DNA from: an uncultured Gammaproteobacteria bacterium
GTDB lineage: Bacteria > Pseudomonadota > Gammaproteobacteria > Pseudomonadales > Azotimanducaceae
Length of the DNA stretch: 39,748 nt
Assembly: GCA_913050035.1 (NCBI GenBank)
Contig: CAJXAC010000017.1
Coordinates: 1-39,748, forward strand
Direction: 5' to 3'
The position numbers and the translations under genes were made by a program. Under the pieces are notes generated by a model. The model searched no databases. It saw only the letters and a list, made by a program, of their open reading frames with translations, and was not told the DNA's origin. Below, piece after piece: positions 1 to 8,798 of this stretch (position 1 is its first letter; every line of letters starts with the position of its first letter).

Positions 1-2
1 CT

Positions 3-854
3 GGTAATGCGCAGGAGTTTTTGTGGCCGAGTACGCGCGCCGGGGCGCTGGCTTGGCTAGATGATTTTTTGCAACAGCGCTTGGCGCAGTTTGGACCTTA
101 TGAAGATGCCATGAGTCTGCGCACCGACACGCTATTTCACAGTGCGCTGAGTCCATTGCTGAATATTGGCTTGCTGACACCTGGTGAGGTGATCGCTGCG
201 GCGCTACAGCGAGCCGAGACAGCGGACATACCGTTGCCGAGTCTGGAGGGCTTTGTTCGGCAAATCGCGGGTTGGCGGGAGTTTATTCGCGGGGTCTACC
301 AAAACTACAGCGAGCAACAGCAGCATACCAACTTCTGGAGCCATGAACGTCAGCTTGGCGCCAGTTGGTACACTGGAGATACCGGTATTGCCCCGCTGGA
401 TCATGCGATACAGACAGCAACGCGCCTTGGTTGGAATCATCACATTCCACGGCTTATGGTGGTCGCGAACTTAATGAACTTATGTGAGATAAAGCCAACA
501 GCAGTGCACCGCTGGTTTATGGAGATGTATGTTGATGCCAGCCCGTGGGTCATGGGTCCCAACGTCTATGGCATGGGTTTATTCAGCGATGGTGGTATTT
601 TTGCCACAAAACCGTATATCTGCGGCTCCAATTACCTATTAAAAATGAGTGACTATAAACGCGGTGATTGGTGCGATGTTGTAGATGGTCTGTACTGGCG
701 GTTTATCGATAAGCACCGAGATTTTTTTCAGGGCAATCCGCGTTTGGCATTGATGCCTAAGGCGCTGGATAAGCTTAAGCCTGAACGCCGGCAGCTCATC
801 TTCGCAGCCGCTGAGTCATTTCTTGATACGCACACCCTTCGAGCCAAAGCTTGA
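3..854 (+). CDS. FeS-BCP/(6-4) photolyase-type cryptochrome, C-terminal part
   Basis: The frame is open to the left window edge, so this is the C-terminal 283 residues of a cryptochrome/photolyase-related protein, the family that repairs UV photoproducts in DNA using FAD and light. The helical FAD-binding half is visible, with the family's typical GNAQEFLWPSTR, FIRGVY, WNHHIPRLM, ASPWVMGPNVYGMG and YLLKMSDY stretches. Members such as Agrobacterium PhrB bind a 4Fe-4S cluster through four cysteines. Here the cysteine in MNLCEIKP (codon 483-485) and one near LYW (codon 672-674) remain. The loop after KMSDY that should carry a CxxC pair is shortened and reads KRGDW. An extra cysteine sits in YICGS (codon 621-623). 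The cluster may therefore be absent. The family call is solid; repair specificity is inferred. dbpA follows 71 bases later on the same strand. Confidence 0.88.
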   Translation, partial: GNAQEFLWPSTRAGALAWLDDFLQQRLAQFGPYEDAMSLRTDTLFHSALSPLLNIGLLTPGEVIAAALQRAETADIPLPSLEGFVRQIAGWREFIRGVYQNYSEQQQHTNFWSHERQLGASWYTGDTGIAPLDHAIQTATRLGWNHHIPRLMVVANLMNLCEIKPTAVHRWFMEMYVDASPWVMGPNVYGMGLFSDGGIFATKPYICGSNYLLKMSDYKRGDWCDVVDGLYWRFIDKHRDFFQGNPRLALMPKALDKLKPERRQLIFAAAESFLDTHTLRAKA

Positions 855-925
855 AATTGTTGTCGACGATGGCCGCTTGACCGCGCATCTGATGCATACT
901 GCGCGCTCCAAATTAAGCCGCTGTT

Positions 926-2308
926 ATGACCGAAAACCTATTCTCTGAATTGGCTCTAAAGCCACAATTACTTACACGCCTTAACACAATGGGTTTCGAC
1001 ACCATGACGCCAGTGCAGGCCGCGAGTTTGCCGTCACTGATTGCGGGTAAAGATGTGATTGCACAAGCGAGTACTGGCAGTGGTAAGACTGCAGCATTTG
1101 CACTGGCCTGCCTGCAGCACCTAAATTCGTCAGCATTTCATGTGCAAAGCCTAGTGCTGTGTCCAACACGGGAACTGGCAGAACAGGTGGCTCAGAGTGC
1201 GCGTGATCTGGCAAAAAATCTGGCGAATACCAAGATTTTAACGCTCTGTGGTGGCGTGCCGCTGGGTCCACAAATAGGGTCACTCCAGCACAGTGCCCAC
1301 ATCATCGTTGGAACGCCAGGACGGGTGCTTAAGCATCTGCAGAAAGGCACACTGCATCTGCATGGTTTGGAGGTCACAGTATTTGACGAGGCCGACCGGA
1401 TGCTCGACATGGGTTTTGCGGACGAGATTGACGCTATTTGCAGTTATTTGCCGCAACCCCGTCAAACGTTACTGTTCTCTGCGACCTTTCCAGAAGGCGT
1501 GCAAAATCTCGCCCAAGGTCTGAACGATGATGCCGTACACGTGGACGTCACCACCCATGAAGACGCGCCGCCGATTCGGCAGCAATGGTGCGGCATCGAT
1601 GCAAAGGACCGTGACCAGGCCTTGGTCAGTGTGCTTACCCACTTTGGTGGTGAGCGCAATATGGTGTTTTGTAATACCAAGATTGAATGCGCCGAAGTCA
1701 GTGCGCGACTGTGTCGCGAGGGTATGAAGGCTGTGACATTGCACGGCGATCTTGAGCAGCAGCAGCGTACGCAGACCCTAGTGTGCTTTGCCAATGGCAG
1801 CGCCAATGTGCTGGTCGCTTCCGATGTCGCAGCGCGAGGCTTGGACATCGATTCCGTTGATGCGGTCTTTAACCATACGCTGCCGGCTCAACCGGAGGTA
1901 TACGTACACCGTATAGGGCGCACGGGTCGTGGTGGTGAGACAGGTAGAGCAATCAGCTTAGTCGCAGATCGCGAGATGAATCGTTTACACGGTATCGAGG
2001 CCTTTATGCAGCAGGGGCCAATGTCTGTCCTGCAACTGCCGGACCGCGCTCCCGATGGACCGTTGCCGGATCCACTGTATACAACATTGGAAATTAATGG
2101 CGGTCGCCGGCATAAGCTTCGGCCGGGGGATATTCTTGGGGCGTTGACCGCGCATGCGTCTATTACAGGTGCTGTAGTGGGGAAAATCGATTTGCTGGAC
2201 CAATCAACCTTCGTTGCAGTGCATTCTTCTGTGGTTACCCAGGCGTTGCAGCAACTGAACCAGCATAAGGTTAAAGGCCGCACCCTACGTGCTCGGCGGG
2301 CAGGCTAG
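926..2308 (+). CDS. dbpA: ATP-dependent RNA helicase DbpA
   Basis: DEAD-box RNA helicase acting on 23S rRNA during large-subunit assembly, in the cytoplasm. All core motifs are visible: Q motif near residues 24-31, Walker A ASTGSGKT at 48-55, PTRELA near 80, TPGR near 130, DEAD at 154-157, SAT at 185-187, and the ARGLD and HRIGRTGR motifs of the second RecA domain. The last 75 or so residues (TLEINGGRRHKLRPGDILGAL onward) form the DbpA-type RRM-like RNA-binding domain that recognises hairpin 92 in E. coli. The length of 460 residues is close to that of E. coli DbpA. The gene is convergent with the RhlE-like helicase gene downstream, whose stop lies about 55 bases away. Confidence 0.94.
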   Translation: MTENLFSELALKPQLLTRLNTMGFDTMTPVQAASLPSLIAGKDVIAQASTGSGKTAAFALACLQHLNSSAFHVQSLVLCPTRELAEQVAQSARDLAKNLANTKILTLCGGVPLGPQIGSLQHSAHIIVGTPGRVLKHLQKGTLHLHGLEVTVFDEADRMLDMGFADEIDAICSYLPQPRQTLLFSATFPEGVQNLAQGLNDDAVHVDVTTHEDAPPIRQQWCGIDAKDRDQALVSVLTHFGGERNMVFCNTKIECAEVSARLCREGMKAVTLHGDLEQQQRTQTLVCFANGSANVLVASDVAARGLDIDSVDAVFNHTLPAQPEVYVHRIGRTGRGGETGRAISLVADREMNRLHGIEAFMQQGPMSVLQLPDRAPDGPLPDPLYTTLEINGGRRHKLRPGDILGALTAHASITGAVVGKIDLLDQSTFVAVHSSVVTQALQQLNQHKVKGRTLRARRAG

Positions 2309-2362
2309 CGTTCCTCATGTGCACAGAGTTATTGGCCTAGCGCTGGCAGTTTGTCTACCTAG

Positions 2363-3922
2363 TTAGGCCACTGTGCGTCGCCGCCGCCGTGGCGGCCGCT
2401 GACCACCTTGATCGTTATCTTGGACACTGTCTTTAGTGCCAGCGCTAGCGCTCTTACCCTTTGCTACATGACGCCGCTCGTTATTAGGTTTGTTGCGACG
2501 TCGGCCGGGGTTGCCTTGGCGTTTTTTGGAAGTTTCCTGTTGAGCTGAATCCTGGGCCTCAACACGCATGGAAGTACTTGGTCCGGAATTATCATTGTGC
2601 TCATTGTTAGGTTTCGACGGCGGTCTTTTCCGCGCCTGAACTTCCCGCCCCCGCGATGGTCTCTGTTGCTGCGGATGTTTTTGCGTGTTTGCTTTGGCGT
2701 TGCGTCGGCGCGGTTTGTTGTCCCCGTCGGGGCGGCTGGCGCGTTTGCTGGGCGACTCGGTTGCAACGGCATTCTCTTCGATCTTGGTGATGTCCAGTTG
2801 CAAATTCTGCAGCTTCTTTTTCGTTAGTCGTTCGATGGCGCGCAGGCGACTTTTTTCTGCCGGATCGATCAGCGCCCAAGCAATGCCGGTAGCGCCAGCC
2901 CGACCAGTGCGGCCAATACGATGGACATAGCTCTCTGGTTCGTGAGGCAGTTCGTAATTTATTACGTGGGATACGTCGTCGATATCAATACCACGTGCGG
3001 CAATGTCTGTAGCGACCAGTATCCAGGCGTCGCCGTGTTTGAAATTCTGCAATGCGCGCTGTCTAGCGGCCTGAGTTTTATTGCCGTGAATTACCTCCGC
3101 AACGAAACCTGAGCTGTTGAGTTGTCGACAGACTTTATTCGCGCCGTGTTTTGTGCGCGTAAAGACTATTGCCCGTTGCATCTGCTCATCACGCAGTAAA
3201 GTTTCAAGCGCTGCACGCTTCTTGGCGTTACTCACCATAACCGCATATTGCTCGATCTTGGCAACGGTTATCTCTTTGGGCGAAACATCGATGCGTACCG
3301 GCTTATCCAGCACCTCGTTTGCGAAACGCACAATATCCTTGGGCATGGTTGCGGAAAACAGCAGTGACTGGCGCTGTTTTGGCATGGCGCTAACGATTCT
3401 GCGCACGTCGGGAATAAAGCCCATATCCAGTAGCCGATCACACTCATCGAGCACTAGAAATGTAGTTTCATCTAGGGTGATATGGCCCTGATTCATTAGG
3501 TCTAATAAACGCCCGGGGGCGGCAATCAGCACATCGACCCCTGCGCGTAGTTTTTTTACTTGGGGGTTTTGGTTGACACCACCGATAACGCAAGCCAAGT
3601 ATAAGTTCGAGCCAGCGCATAACTTGCTCAATTCTTCATGTATCTGCAGCGCTAACTCCCGTGTCGGCGCCAGGATCAATGAACGCGGGCAGCGTGGTTT
3701 CGCCCGACCCTTTTTCATGGCGGTTATTTGCTGCAACAAGGGGAGGCCGAAGGCAGCAGTTTTGCCGGTGCCGGTCTGCGCGATCGCGAGGACGTCTTCG
3801 CTGGCTAAAATTTCTGGGATAGCAGCGGCTTGAATTTCGCTGGGTTGTTTAAACCCTAATTTTGCGACGGTTCGACAAAAGCTTGTGTGCAGACCAAGGT
3901 CTGCGAATAGATCATCTGACAT
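2363..3922 (-). CDS. RhlE-like DEAD-box RNA helicase with DECD motif II
   Basis: RNA helicase of the RhlE/SrmB-like group. From the chosen ATG at 3922 (MSDDLFADLGL, the usual N-terminus for this group) it has 519 residues; a GTG at 3952 would add ten. Seen: Q motif FKQPSEIQ, Walker A AQTGTGKT at 48-55, PTRELAL near 87, APGR near 135, SAT, ARGID and HRIGRTGRAG. Motif II reads LDECD (159-162), with Cys in place of the usual Ala. After about residue 390 comes a long basic low-complexity tail rich in Arg, Lys, Pro, Asn and Gln, ending in a run of arginines; such tails bind RNA non-specifically in related helicases. The family is certain; the exact paralogue (RhlE1, RhlE2 or another) is not, so no symbol is given. 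Confidence 0.9.
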   Translation of the reverse strand: MSDDLFADLGLHTSFCRTVAKLGFKQPSEIQAAAIPEILASEDVLAIAQTGTGKTAAFGLPLLQQITAMKKGRAKPRCPRSLILAPTRELALQIHEELSKLCAGSNLYLACVIGGVNQNPQVKKLRAGVDVLIAAPGRLLDLMNQGHITLDETTFLVLDECDRLLDMGFIPDVRRIVSAMPKQRQSLLFSATMPKDIVRFANEVLDKPVRIDVSPKEITVAKIEQYAVMVSNAKKRAALETLLRDEQMQRAIVFTRTKHGANKVCRQLNSSGFVAEVIHGNKTQAARQRALQNFKHGDAWILVATDIAARGIDIDDVSHVINYELPHEPESYVHRIGRTGRAGATGIAWALIDPAEKSRLRAIERLTKKKLQNLQLDITKIEENAVATESPSKRASRPDGDNKPRRRNAKANTQKHPQQQRPSRGREVQARKRPPSKPNNEHNDNSGPSTSMRVEAQDSAQQETSKKRQGNPGRRRNKPNNERRHVAKGKSASAGTKDSVQDNDQGGQRPPRRRRRTVA

Positions 3923-4273
3923 TGATTTGTCCGGGTAAGCGAACGCGCGCACCGAGTTGAGTTAGGGACAACACTGACGGTGGGGTTGGCTTCGTTTACG
4001 TTGCTTACCCGCGTTATTTGCGGGTCAGATAAGAGGGGTTAGCGCCCAAGCCGCGCACAGTGGGACTTGCAGGGGGCGATGTCAAGGAAAAGGTAAAATC
4101 GGTATCGCTGCGCGCAAAACCTTATTTGCGAAGAGCCGGTGTTGTATCGGTTAGTGATTTACATTTACGCCAGAGCTGGTGCGCCAGCTAAGAGTAATTC
4201 GTTCCAAGCGTGCCCCAGGTATGGCACGCTTAAACGCTTTCTAAAATGTAGTCGTTTCGATTGGGAGTAAGTG
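3923..4273. other. Intergenic region between divergent genes, with hairpins
   Basis: This 351-base gap separates the minus-strand helicase gene from the plus-strand acylase gene, so both promoters should lie here. I see no ORF worth calling and no convincing -35/-10 pair. Two inverted repeats stand out: ACCCGC (4007-4012) with GCGGGT (4020-4025), and a perfect 9-base pair at 4206-4231, listed separately. A Shine-Dalgarno-like GGGAG at 4263-4267 serves the acylase ATG at 4274. Confidence 0.6.
4206..4231. promoter_or_regulatory. Perfect 9-bp inverted repeat upstream of acylase gene
   Basis: AAGCGTGCC at 4206-4214 pairs exactly with GGCACGCTT at 4223-4231 across an 8-base spacer, 42 bases before the acylase start. 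No T-run follows on either strand, so an intrinsic terminator is unlikely. An operator, or a structure in the 5' leader of the acylase mRNA, is more plausible. The repeat is seen directly; the role is inferred. Confidence 0.45.
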
Positions 4274-6418
4274 ATGAGAGGGCTAATCCGGTTCAGTTGT
4301 TTTGCGTTTGTTGCTGGGATGATGAGTGGCTGTCAAAACAGTAATTTTGAGGCCGAGCGTTATGCTGAACTAAATCAGCGCTACGACGTGGTGATTCGTC
4401 GCGATATCCGCGGTGTGCCCCATGTTCTCGGCGCTACAGATCCAGATACGGCGTTTGGTTTTGCATACGCCCAGGCCGAGGATAATTGGCAGCTCATAGA
4501 AGACGCGATGCCGTTCTACCGAGGTAATAGCGCGCTGTACTCAGGCATGGATGGCGCCATTACAGATTACCTTGTGAAGTGGTTAGGGCTTTGGGAAACC
4601 CTGCACGAGAACTATAAATGGGATCTCAGCCCCGACACCAGAGCCTATGTTGAAGCCTATGCAGATGGGCTGAATTTCTACGCGGCGACGCATCCCGAGG
4701 AAGTGGATGAGCGCAAGTTGCCGGTAACAGCAAAAGATGTTGTGGCGGGATTTATGCTGCGGCATTTGCTGTTTTACGGTTTTGATGGTGTGGTGCGCGA
4801 GGTCAATAAGGCCGAACGTCAGCGTCAGATCAGCCAGCCTGGCGCAGCGGTTGCGCAGCCTGCAGGTTCTGCGGAAATTACCCTAGGCGGTTTGCCAATC
4901 GGCTCAAACGCCTTTGCGATTGCGCCACACTTCTCTGAGGAGGGCGCCACACGACTGGCTATTAACTCCCATCAACCAACCACGGGTCCGGTGGCCTGGT
5001 ACGAAGCGCATATCAAAAGTCAGACTGGGTTGAATGTTATGGGTGGGCTATTCCCTGGTAGTCCGTCGATTAGTGTGGGCTTTACTGAAAATATCGCTTG
5101 GGGCGCGACGGTAAACTCGCCTGATTTGGTCGATGTATTTGTGCTGGAGATAAATCCGGAGAACGAATACCAGTATCGACTGGACGGTGAATGGCGGGAC
5201 CTAGAACGCAGTGACGTAGACATCAAACTGACACTGTGGGGGTTTTTGCCCTGGACGGTGAGCCGCGAAATATTAGCCTCGGAGCACGGTCCGGTGCTTC
5301 GTACCGATCATGGAACCTACGCCATTCGTTATGCCGGAATGGGCGAGCTTCGGCAGATAGAACAATGGTATCGCATGAACCAGGCTAAGAACTTCGAGGA
5401 GTGGCGTGAAGCCATGGCCATGATGTCTTTTGCCAGCTTCAATTTCGCCTACGCGGACAAAGACGGCAATATCATGTTCCTGCACAATTCGCTGACACCA
5501 CGTCGCGATCCGCGCTATGACTGGCGCCAGTATCTGCCGGGAGATGACTCCACACTCATATGGAAAGAACATCTCAGCTTTTCCCAGTTGCCTCAGGTGG
5601 TTAATCCGAACTCAGGTTTTGTGCACAGTGCTAATCAAACCCCCTTTAATGTGACCAGTCCCGAAGACAATCCGCGGCCTGAAGATTATGCGCCGGGGCA
5701 TGGTTTTCAGATGGATATGACCAATAGGGCCCAGCGCGGGCTTGAACTATTTGCCGAGTTGGGGCCGATTTCAGCCGATGAGTTTTCAGCCATCAAGCAC
5801 GATAAATACTATTCGCCCAATACGGTCTATGTTGGGTACCTGCAGCAAATAGCCGCAACTGATTTTGCCGAGCCAGAATTAGTGGCAGCTCAGGCTTTGT
5901 TGGCAAGCTGGGATTTAGGCACAGATCTCGACAATAATGCCGCAGCACTGGGCACCTGCGTGCTGTTGGCGGCTGAACGCGACGATAAACGGGCTGCCCA
6001 CAGCGAACAACAAATTGCCGAGCTATTGAGTGGATGCGTTGCAAAGCTGATGGCAGCGAAGGGACGAATCGACCCGCCCTGGGGTGAAGTAAACCGCCAT
6101 GTTCGGGGCGAACTGAACCTGCCGGTTGCTGGGGGGCCTGATATCCTGCGGGCGATTTATGGGCGGGGCCTAGAAGAAAATGGATATTTGACGAATGTGG
6201 CCGGCGACGGGCTGTACTACCTAGTGTCTTGGGGGCCGGATGGCACACAAAAAATAGAGGGGTTGCATCAATTTGGGAGCGCAACGTTAGATCAGGCGTC
6301 ACCTCATTACGGCGATCAAGCCGAGGACTATGTAGCAGAGATCATGCACGATCCACTGTTCTCTGAGGAGGCTCTGCAAAATCAGTTACAGCGTGTTTAT
6401 GCGCCGGGAGAGGAGTAA
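4274..6418 (+). CDS. Penicillin acylase-family amidohydrolase, lipoprotein
   Basis: N-terminal-nucleophile hydrolase of the penicillin/aculeacin/acyl-homoserine-lactone acylase family, which cleaves amide bonds after autoproteolysis into alpha and beta chains. ATG 4274 is chosen over GTG 4271 because GGGAG lies six bases upstream. The N-terminus is a lipoprotein signal with lipobox MSGC, Cys20 being the predicted lipid-modified residue, so the enzyme should sit at the periplasmic face of a membrane. The beta chain should begin at Ser211 in PIGSNAFAIAP, the expected catalytic serine. The alpha chain carries the typical RDIRGVPHVLG and AFGFAYAQAEDNW motifs. At 714 residues the length is normal. 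The downstream gene starts two bases after the stop, indicating co-transcription. The substrate (lactam, AHL, lipopeptide or other amide) cannot be read from the sequence. Confidence 0.9.
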   Translation: MRGLIRFSCFAFVAGMMSGCQNSNFEAERYAELNQRYDVVIRRDIRGVPHVLGATDPDTAFGFAYAQAEDNWQLIEDAMPFYRGNSALYSGMDGAITDYLVKWLGLWETLHENYKWDLSPDTRAYVEAYADGLNFYAATHPEEVDERKLPVTAKDVVAGFMLRHLLFYGFDGVVREVNKAERQRQISQPGAAVAQPAGSAEITLGGLPIGSNAFAIAPHFSEEGATRLAINSHQPTTGPVAWYEAHIKSQTGLNVMGGLFPGSPSISVGFTENIAWGATVNSPDLVDVFVLEINPENEYQYRLDGEWRDLERSDVDIKLTLWGFLPWTVSREILASEHGPVLRTDHGTYAIRYAGMGELRQIEQWYRMNQAKNFEEWREAMAMMSFASFNFAYADKDGNIMFLHNSLTPRRDPRYDWRQYLPGDDSTLIWKEHLSFSQLPQVVNPNSGFVHSANQTPFNVTSPEDNPRPEDYAPGHGFQMDMTNRAQRGLELFAELGPISADEFSAIKHDKYYSPNTVYVGYLQQIAATDFAEPELVAAQALLASWDLGTDLDNNAAALGTCVLLAAERDDKRAAHSEQQIAELLSGCVAKLMAAKGRIDPPWGEVNRHVRGELNLPVAGGPDILRAIYGRGLEENGYLTNVAGDGLYYLVSWGPDGTQKIEGLHQFGSATLDQASPHYGDQAEDYVAEIMHDPLFSEEALQNQLQRVYAPGEE

Positions 6419-6420
6419 TC

Positions 6421-7749
6421 ATGCAGCCGCTCCAATCCGAAGCGCCGCTGATCGTATACATCGATTTTAAAAGCCCATATGCCTATTTGGCAGTAGAACC
6501 AACCCGCAACATGCTCGCGCAACACGGTCTGGTGGCAGATTGGCGTCCCTTCGTACTCGATATTCAAAGTTACTTGGGTTCGGCCAAACTCGGCAAGAAT
6601 GGGAAAGTGGCGGAGCAAAGCCGCAGCGCCGAGCAATGGTCGGGTGTTAAATATGCGTATTTCGATTGTCGCCGCTACGCTAACTTACGCAGTCTTACCG
6701 TGCGTGGCACAGTTAAGATCTGGAACACCGATTTGCCAGCAATCGGTATGTTTTGGCTCAAGCAACAAGCAAGCCTAGAAGAGCAGTGCCGACCGGATAG
6801 CCTGCTTAATCGTTACATCGACGCGATTTATGAGCCGTTTTGGAAACGCGAGATGGATGTTGAGCAGTTGGAGGTTATCGAGGAGGTATTAAGTGGGATT
6901 GGTGCAGATGTGACGGGCTTTCGCGCCTATGCCGAAGGGGTTGGTCTGGATTTTAATGCCGACTTTCAGCATGCAGCATTCGAGGCTGGCGTCTACGGCG
7001 TGCCCACATACGTTCTGCAAGATGCTGCTGGTGCGACAACACAGCGTTATTTTGGACGTGAACATCTACCACGGATCGCGTGGCACCTGACTGGCGAGCA
7101 AGGCCCGGCGCCGGACATCGCATATGAGAGCGGCTTTGATGCTGGGCGTACGCAGCCAGCGACTAAGTCTTTAACAGTGTGCGTTGACTTTAAAAGTGCC
7201 GGTGCCTATTTGGCAGTGCAGTCCACCATCGCTATGGCGCGGGATGCGGGTATAGATCTACAGTGGCGGATCATCCACACCCCCGCCTTGCGTGAGCCGA
7301 TAGATCCCGGCGCAAAGCCAGATCGAGGAACATTGCACAAATATACCCGGGGTCGATATGTTGTGGACGACTTGCAACGTTACGCTGCGCACGAGCTAGA
7401 TGGCTTGCACGATGCCCAGCGTAGCGACTTCGCCGGGGCTGGGTTGCTTTGGGTAATTGATAAGCAAGGAGATGCTGACGCTTATATTGCAGCAGTGTTT
7501 GCACGTTTTTGGCAGCAACGGGAGAATATTGACTCAGTAGCGGCCATCGGAGAAGTTTTGGCGGGGCTGGGTATTGAAGTGACCGGATTTGCTGAGTTTG
7601 TGGAGGCTGCGGGAACCGCGCAAGCCCAAACTCAGCGAGAGGATATGGCCGGACAGGGGGTATCCTTCAGCCCTACTTACTTGCTGGATGGTGAGCCTTT
7701 CCAGGGACGTCAGCACCTACCATTGTTGCGCAGTCTAATGACTCAGTAG
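6421..7749 (+). CDS. Tandem DsbA/GST-kappa-fold protein (HCCA isomerase-like)
   Basis: The protein contains two copies of the DsbA-like thioredoxin domain found in 2-hydroxychromene-2-carboxylate isomerase and GST kappa. Copy one spans roughly residues 8-215 and has FKSPYAYLA, where Ser18 matches the active-site serine of that family; its cis-proline loop reads GVYGVPTYVL. Copy two spans roughly 240-440 and has FKSAGAYLA with the serine at 259 and SFSPTYLLDG as the cis-proline loop. Neither copy has a CxxC, so disulfide oxidoreductase activity is unlikely. No signal peptide is seen, so the protein should be cytoplasmic. It starts two bases after the acylase stop, with that gene's terminal GGAG as ribosome-binding site, so the two are probably translationally coupled. 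Glutathione-dependent isomerisation is a family-based guess. Confidence 0.8.
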   Translation: MQPLQSEAPLIVYIDFKSPYAYLAVEPTRNMLAQHGLVADWRPFVLDIQSYLGSAKLGKNGKVAEQSRSAEQWSGVKYAYFDCRRYANLRSLTVRGTVKIWNTDLPAIGMFWLKQQASLEEQCRPDSLLNRYIDAIYEPFWKREMDVEQLEVIEEVLSGIGADVTGFRAYAEGVGLDFNADFQHAAFEAGVYGVPTYVLQDAAGATTQRYFGREHLPRIAWHLTGEQGPAPDIAYESGFDAGRTQPATKSLTVCVDFKSAGAYLAVQSTIAMARDAGIDLQWRIIHTPALREPIDPGAKPDRGTLHKYTRGRYVVDDLQRYAAHELDGLHDAQRSDFAGAGLLWVIDKQGDADAYIAAVFARFWQQRENIDSVAAIGEVLAGLGIEVTGFAEFVEAAGTAQAQTQREDMAGQGVSFSPTYLLDGEPFQGRQHLPLLRSLMTQ

Positions 7750-7795
7750 GACGTCTGCTAATGGATTAGATCTATGGCGCCATATGAAGTGCGTG

Positions 7796-8656
7796 TTAAG
7801 AGGATTCGTTCTTTATCTCGAAATCCTTGGCGCTATGGCGCTCAACAACCTGAGTCTCCTCCGGGCCCCATGGTCGGTTCACGCGACGACCTCGTTCAAC
7901 GGCCGGTCGGGCCTCGATTTCATCGGCCCAACGATTAACGTGAGTGTAGCTAGCCGTGTCCAGAAATTCGCCAGAGCCGTAGAGCTTGCCCTTAGCCAGT
8001 GCTCCATACCAAGGGTAATTGGCCATATCTGCAATCGTGTAGTCGTCACCACATAGGTATTGGCGTTCACTGAGACAGCGATCGAGCACGTCCAGTTGTC
8101 GTTTCACCTCCATCGCGTAGCGGTCGATGCAATATTCGATTTTCATTGGCGCGTAGGCATAGAAGTGACCAAAGCCGCCGCCGAGGTAAGGGGCGCTGCC
8201 CATCTGCCAGAATAGCCAAGACATGCACTCTGCCCGGGCACTTGGCTCCGTGGGTAGGAAGTGGCCAAACTTTTCAGCTAGGTATACGAGTATTGCGCCG
8301 GATTCGAATATGCGTGTGTGTGGCGTGGTGCTGCGGTCCAATAGAGCTGGGATTTTTGAATTAGGATTGATCTCAACAAAGCCGCTACTGAACTGTTGGC
8401 CTTCGCCGATATTGATCGTATAAGCGTCGTATTCCGCGGCCTCAATACCCAACTCCAGCAGCTCTTCCAGCAACACTGTGACCTTGACGCCGTTAGGTGT
8501 TGCCAGAGAATGCAGCTGCAAATCGTGCTCCCCCGCGGGTAGTGCCTGGTCGTGAGTTGAGCCAGCGATGGGGCGATTAATGTTGGCAAATCGCCCGCCG
8601 CTGTCTTTATTCCATTGCCAAACTTTTGGTGGTGTATAGGTGTCTTGGTCGGCCAT
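7796..8656 (-). CDS. yghU: YghU-type glutathione transferase / disulfide-bond reductase
   Basis: Glutathione transferase of the Nu class, which binds two glutathiones and reduces disulfides in E. coli YghU. The 286-residue protein matches the YghU layout throughout: an N-terminal extension with RFANINRPIAG, a thioredoxin-like domain with LATPNGVKVTVLLEELLELG (TPN at 53-55), NPNSKIPAL, the FESGAILVYLAEKFG segment, and the helical domain with WLFWQMGSAPYLGGGFGHFYAYAP. The C-terminal tail (RRVNRPWG...) is also typical. AAGGA lies ahead of ATG 8656. It is convergent with the tandem DsbA-fold gene, 46 bases away. Its in vivo substrate is unknown. Confidence 0.93.
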   Translation of the reverse strand: MADQDTYTPPKVWQWNKDSGGRFANINRPIAGSTHDQALPAGEHDLQLHSLATPNGVKVTVLLEELLELGIEAAEYDAYTINIGEGQQFSSGFVEINPNSKIPALLDRSTTPHTRIFESGAILVYLAEKFGHFLPTEPSARAECMSWLFWQMGSAPYLGGGFGHFYAYAPMKIEYCIDRYAMEVKRQLDVLDRCLSERQYLCGDDYTIADMANYPWYGALAKGKLYGSGEFLDTASYTHVNRWADEIEARPAVERGRRVNRPWGPEETQVVERHSAKDFEIKNESS

Positions 8657-8798
8657 GGGTCTTCCTTGCCTTGTTAATATCTGAGTAAGCGCACAATAAT
8701 CCGCATTAATGGCCTAGCTTGTCCAGCACTAGAGACGCGCACAAGCGCTGTTATTCTGATCGCTGCTGGCCGGAAATTTTCACTTTGCGGGATTTACC

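Noticed and set aside
2333-2370. TGGCCTA/TAGGCCA inverted repeat between dbpA and the RhlE-like gene as a terminator
   Set aside because: The spacer is 24 bases, the stem is only seven pairs and there is no T-run; it also runs into the helicase stop codon.
5793-6302. Minus-strand open frame of 169 codons
   Set aside because: It falls inside the acylase beta-chain region and shows Pro/Arg/His-rich nonsense composition.
7773-7782. ATGGCGCCAT palindrome between convergent genes
   Set aside because: It is too short to form a terminator stem and 10-base palindromes arise by chance at this length of sequence.
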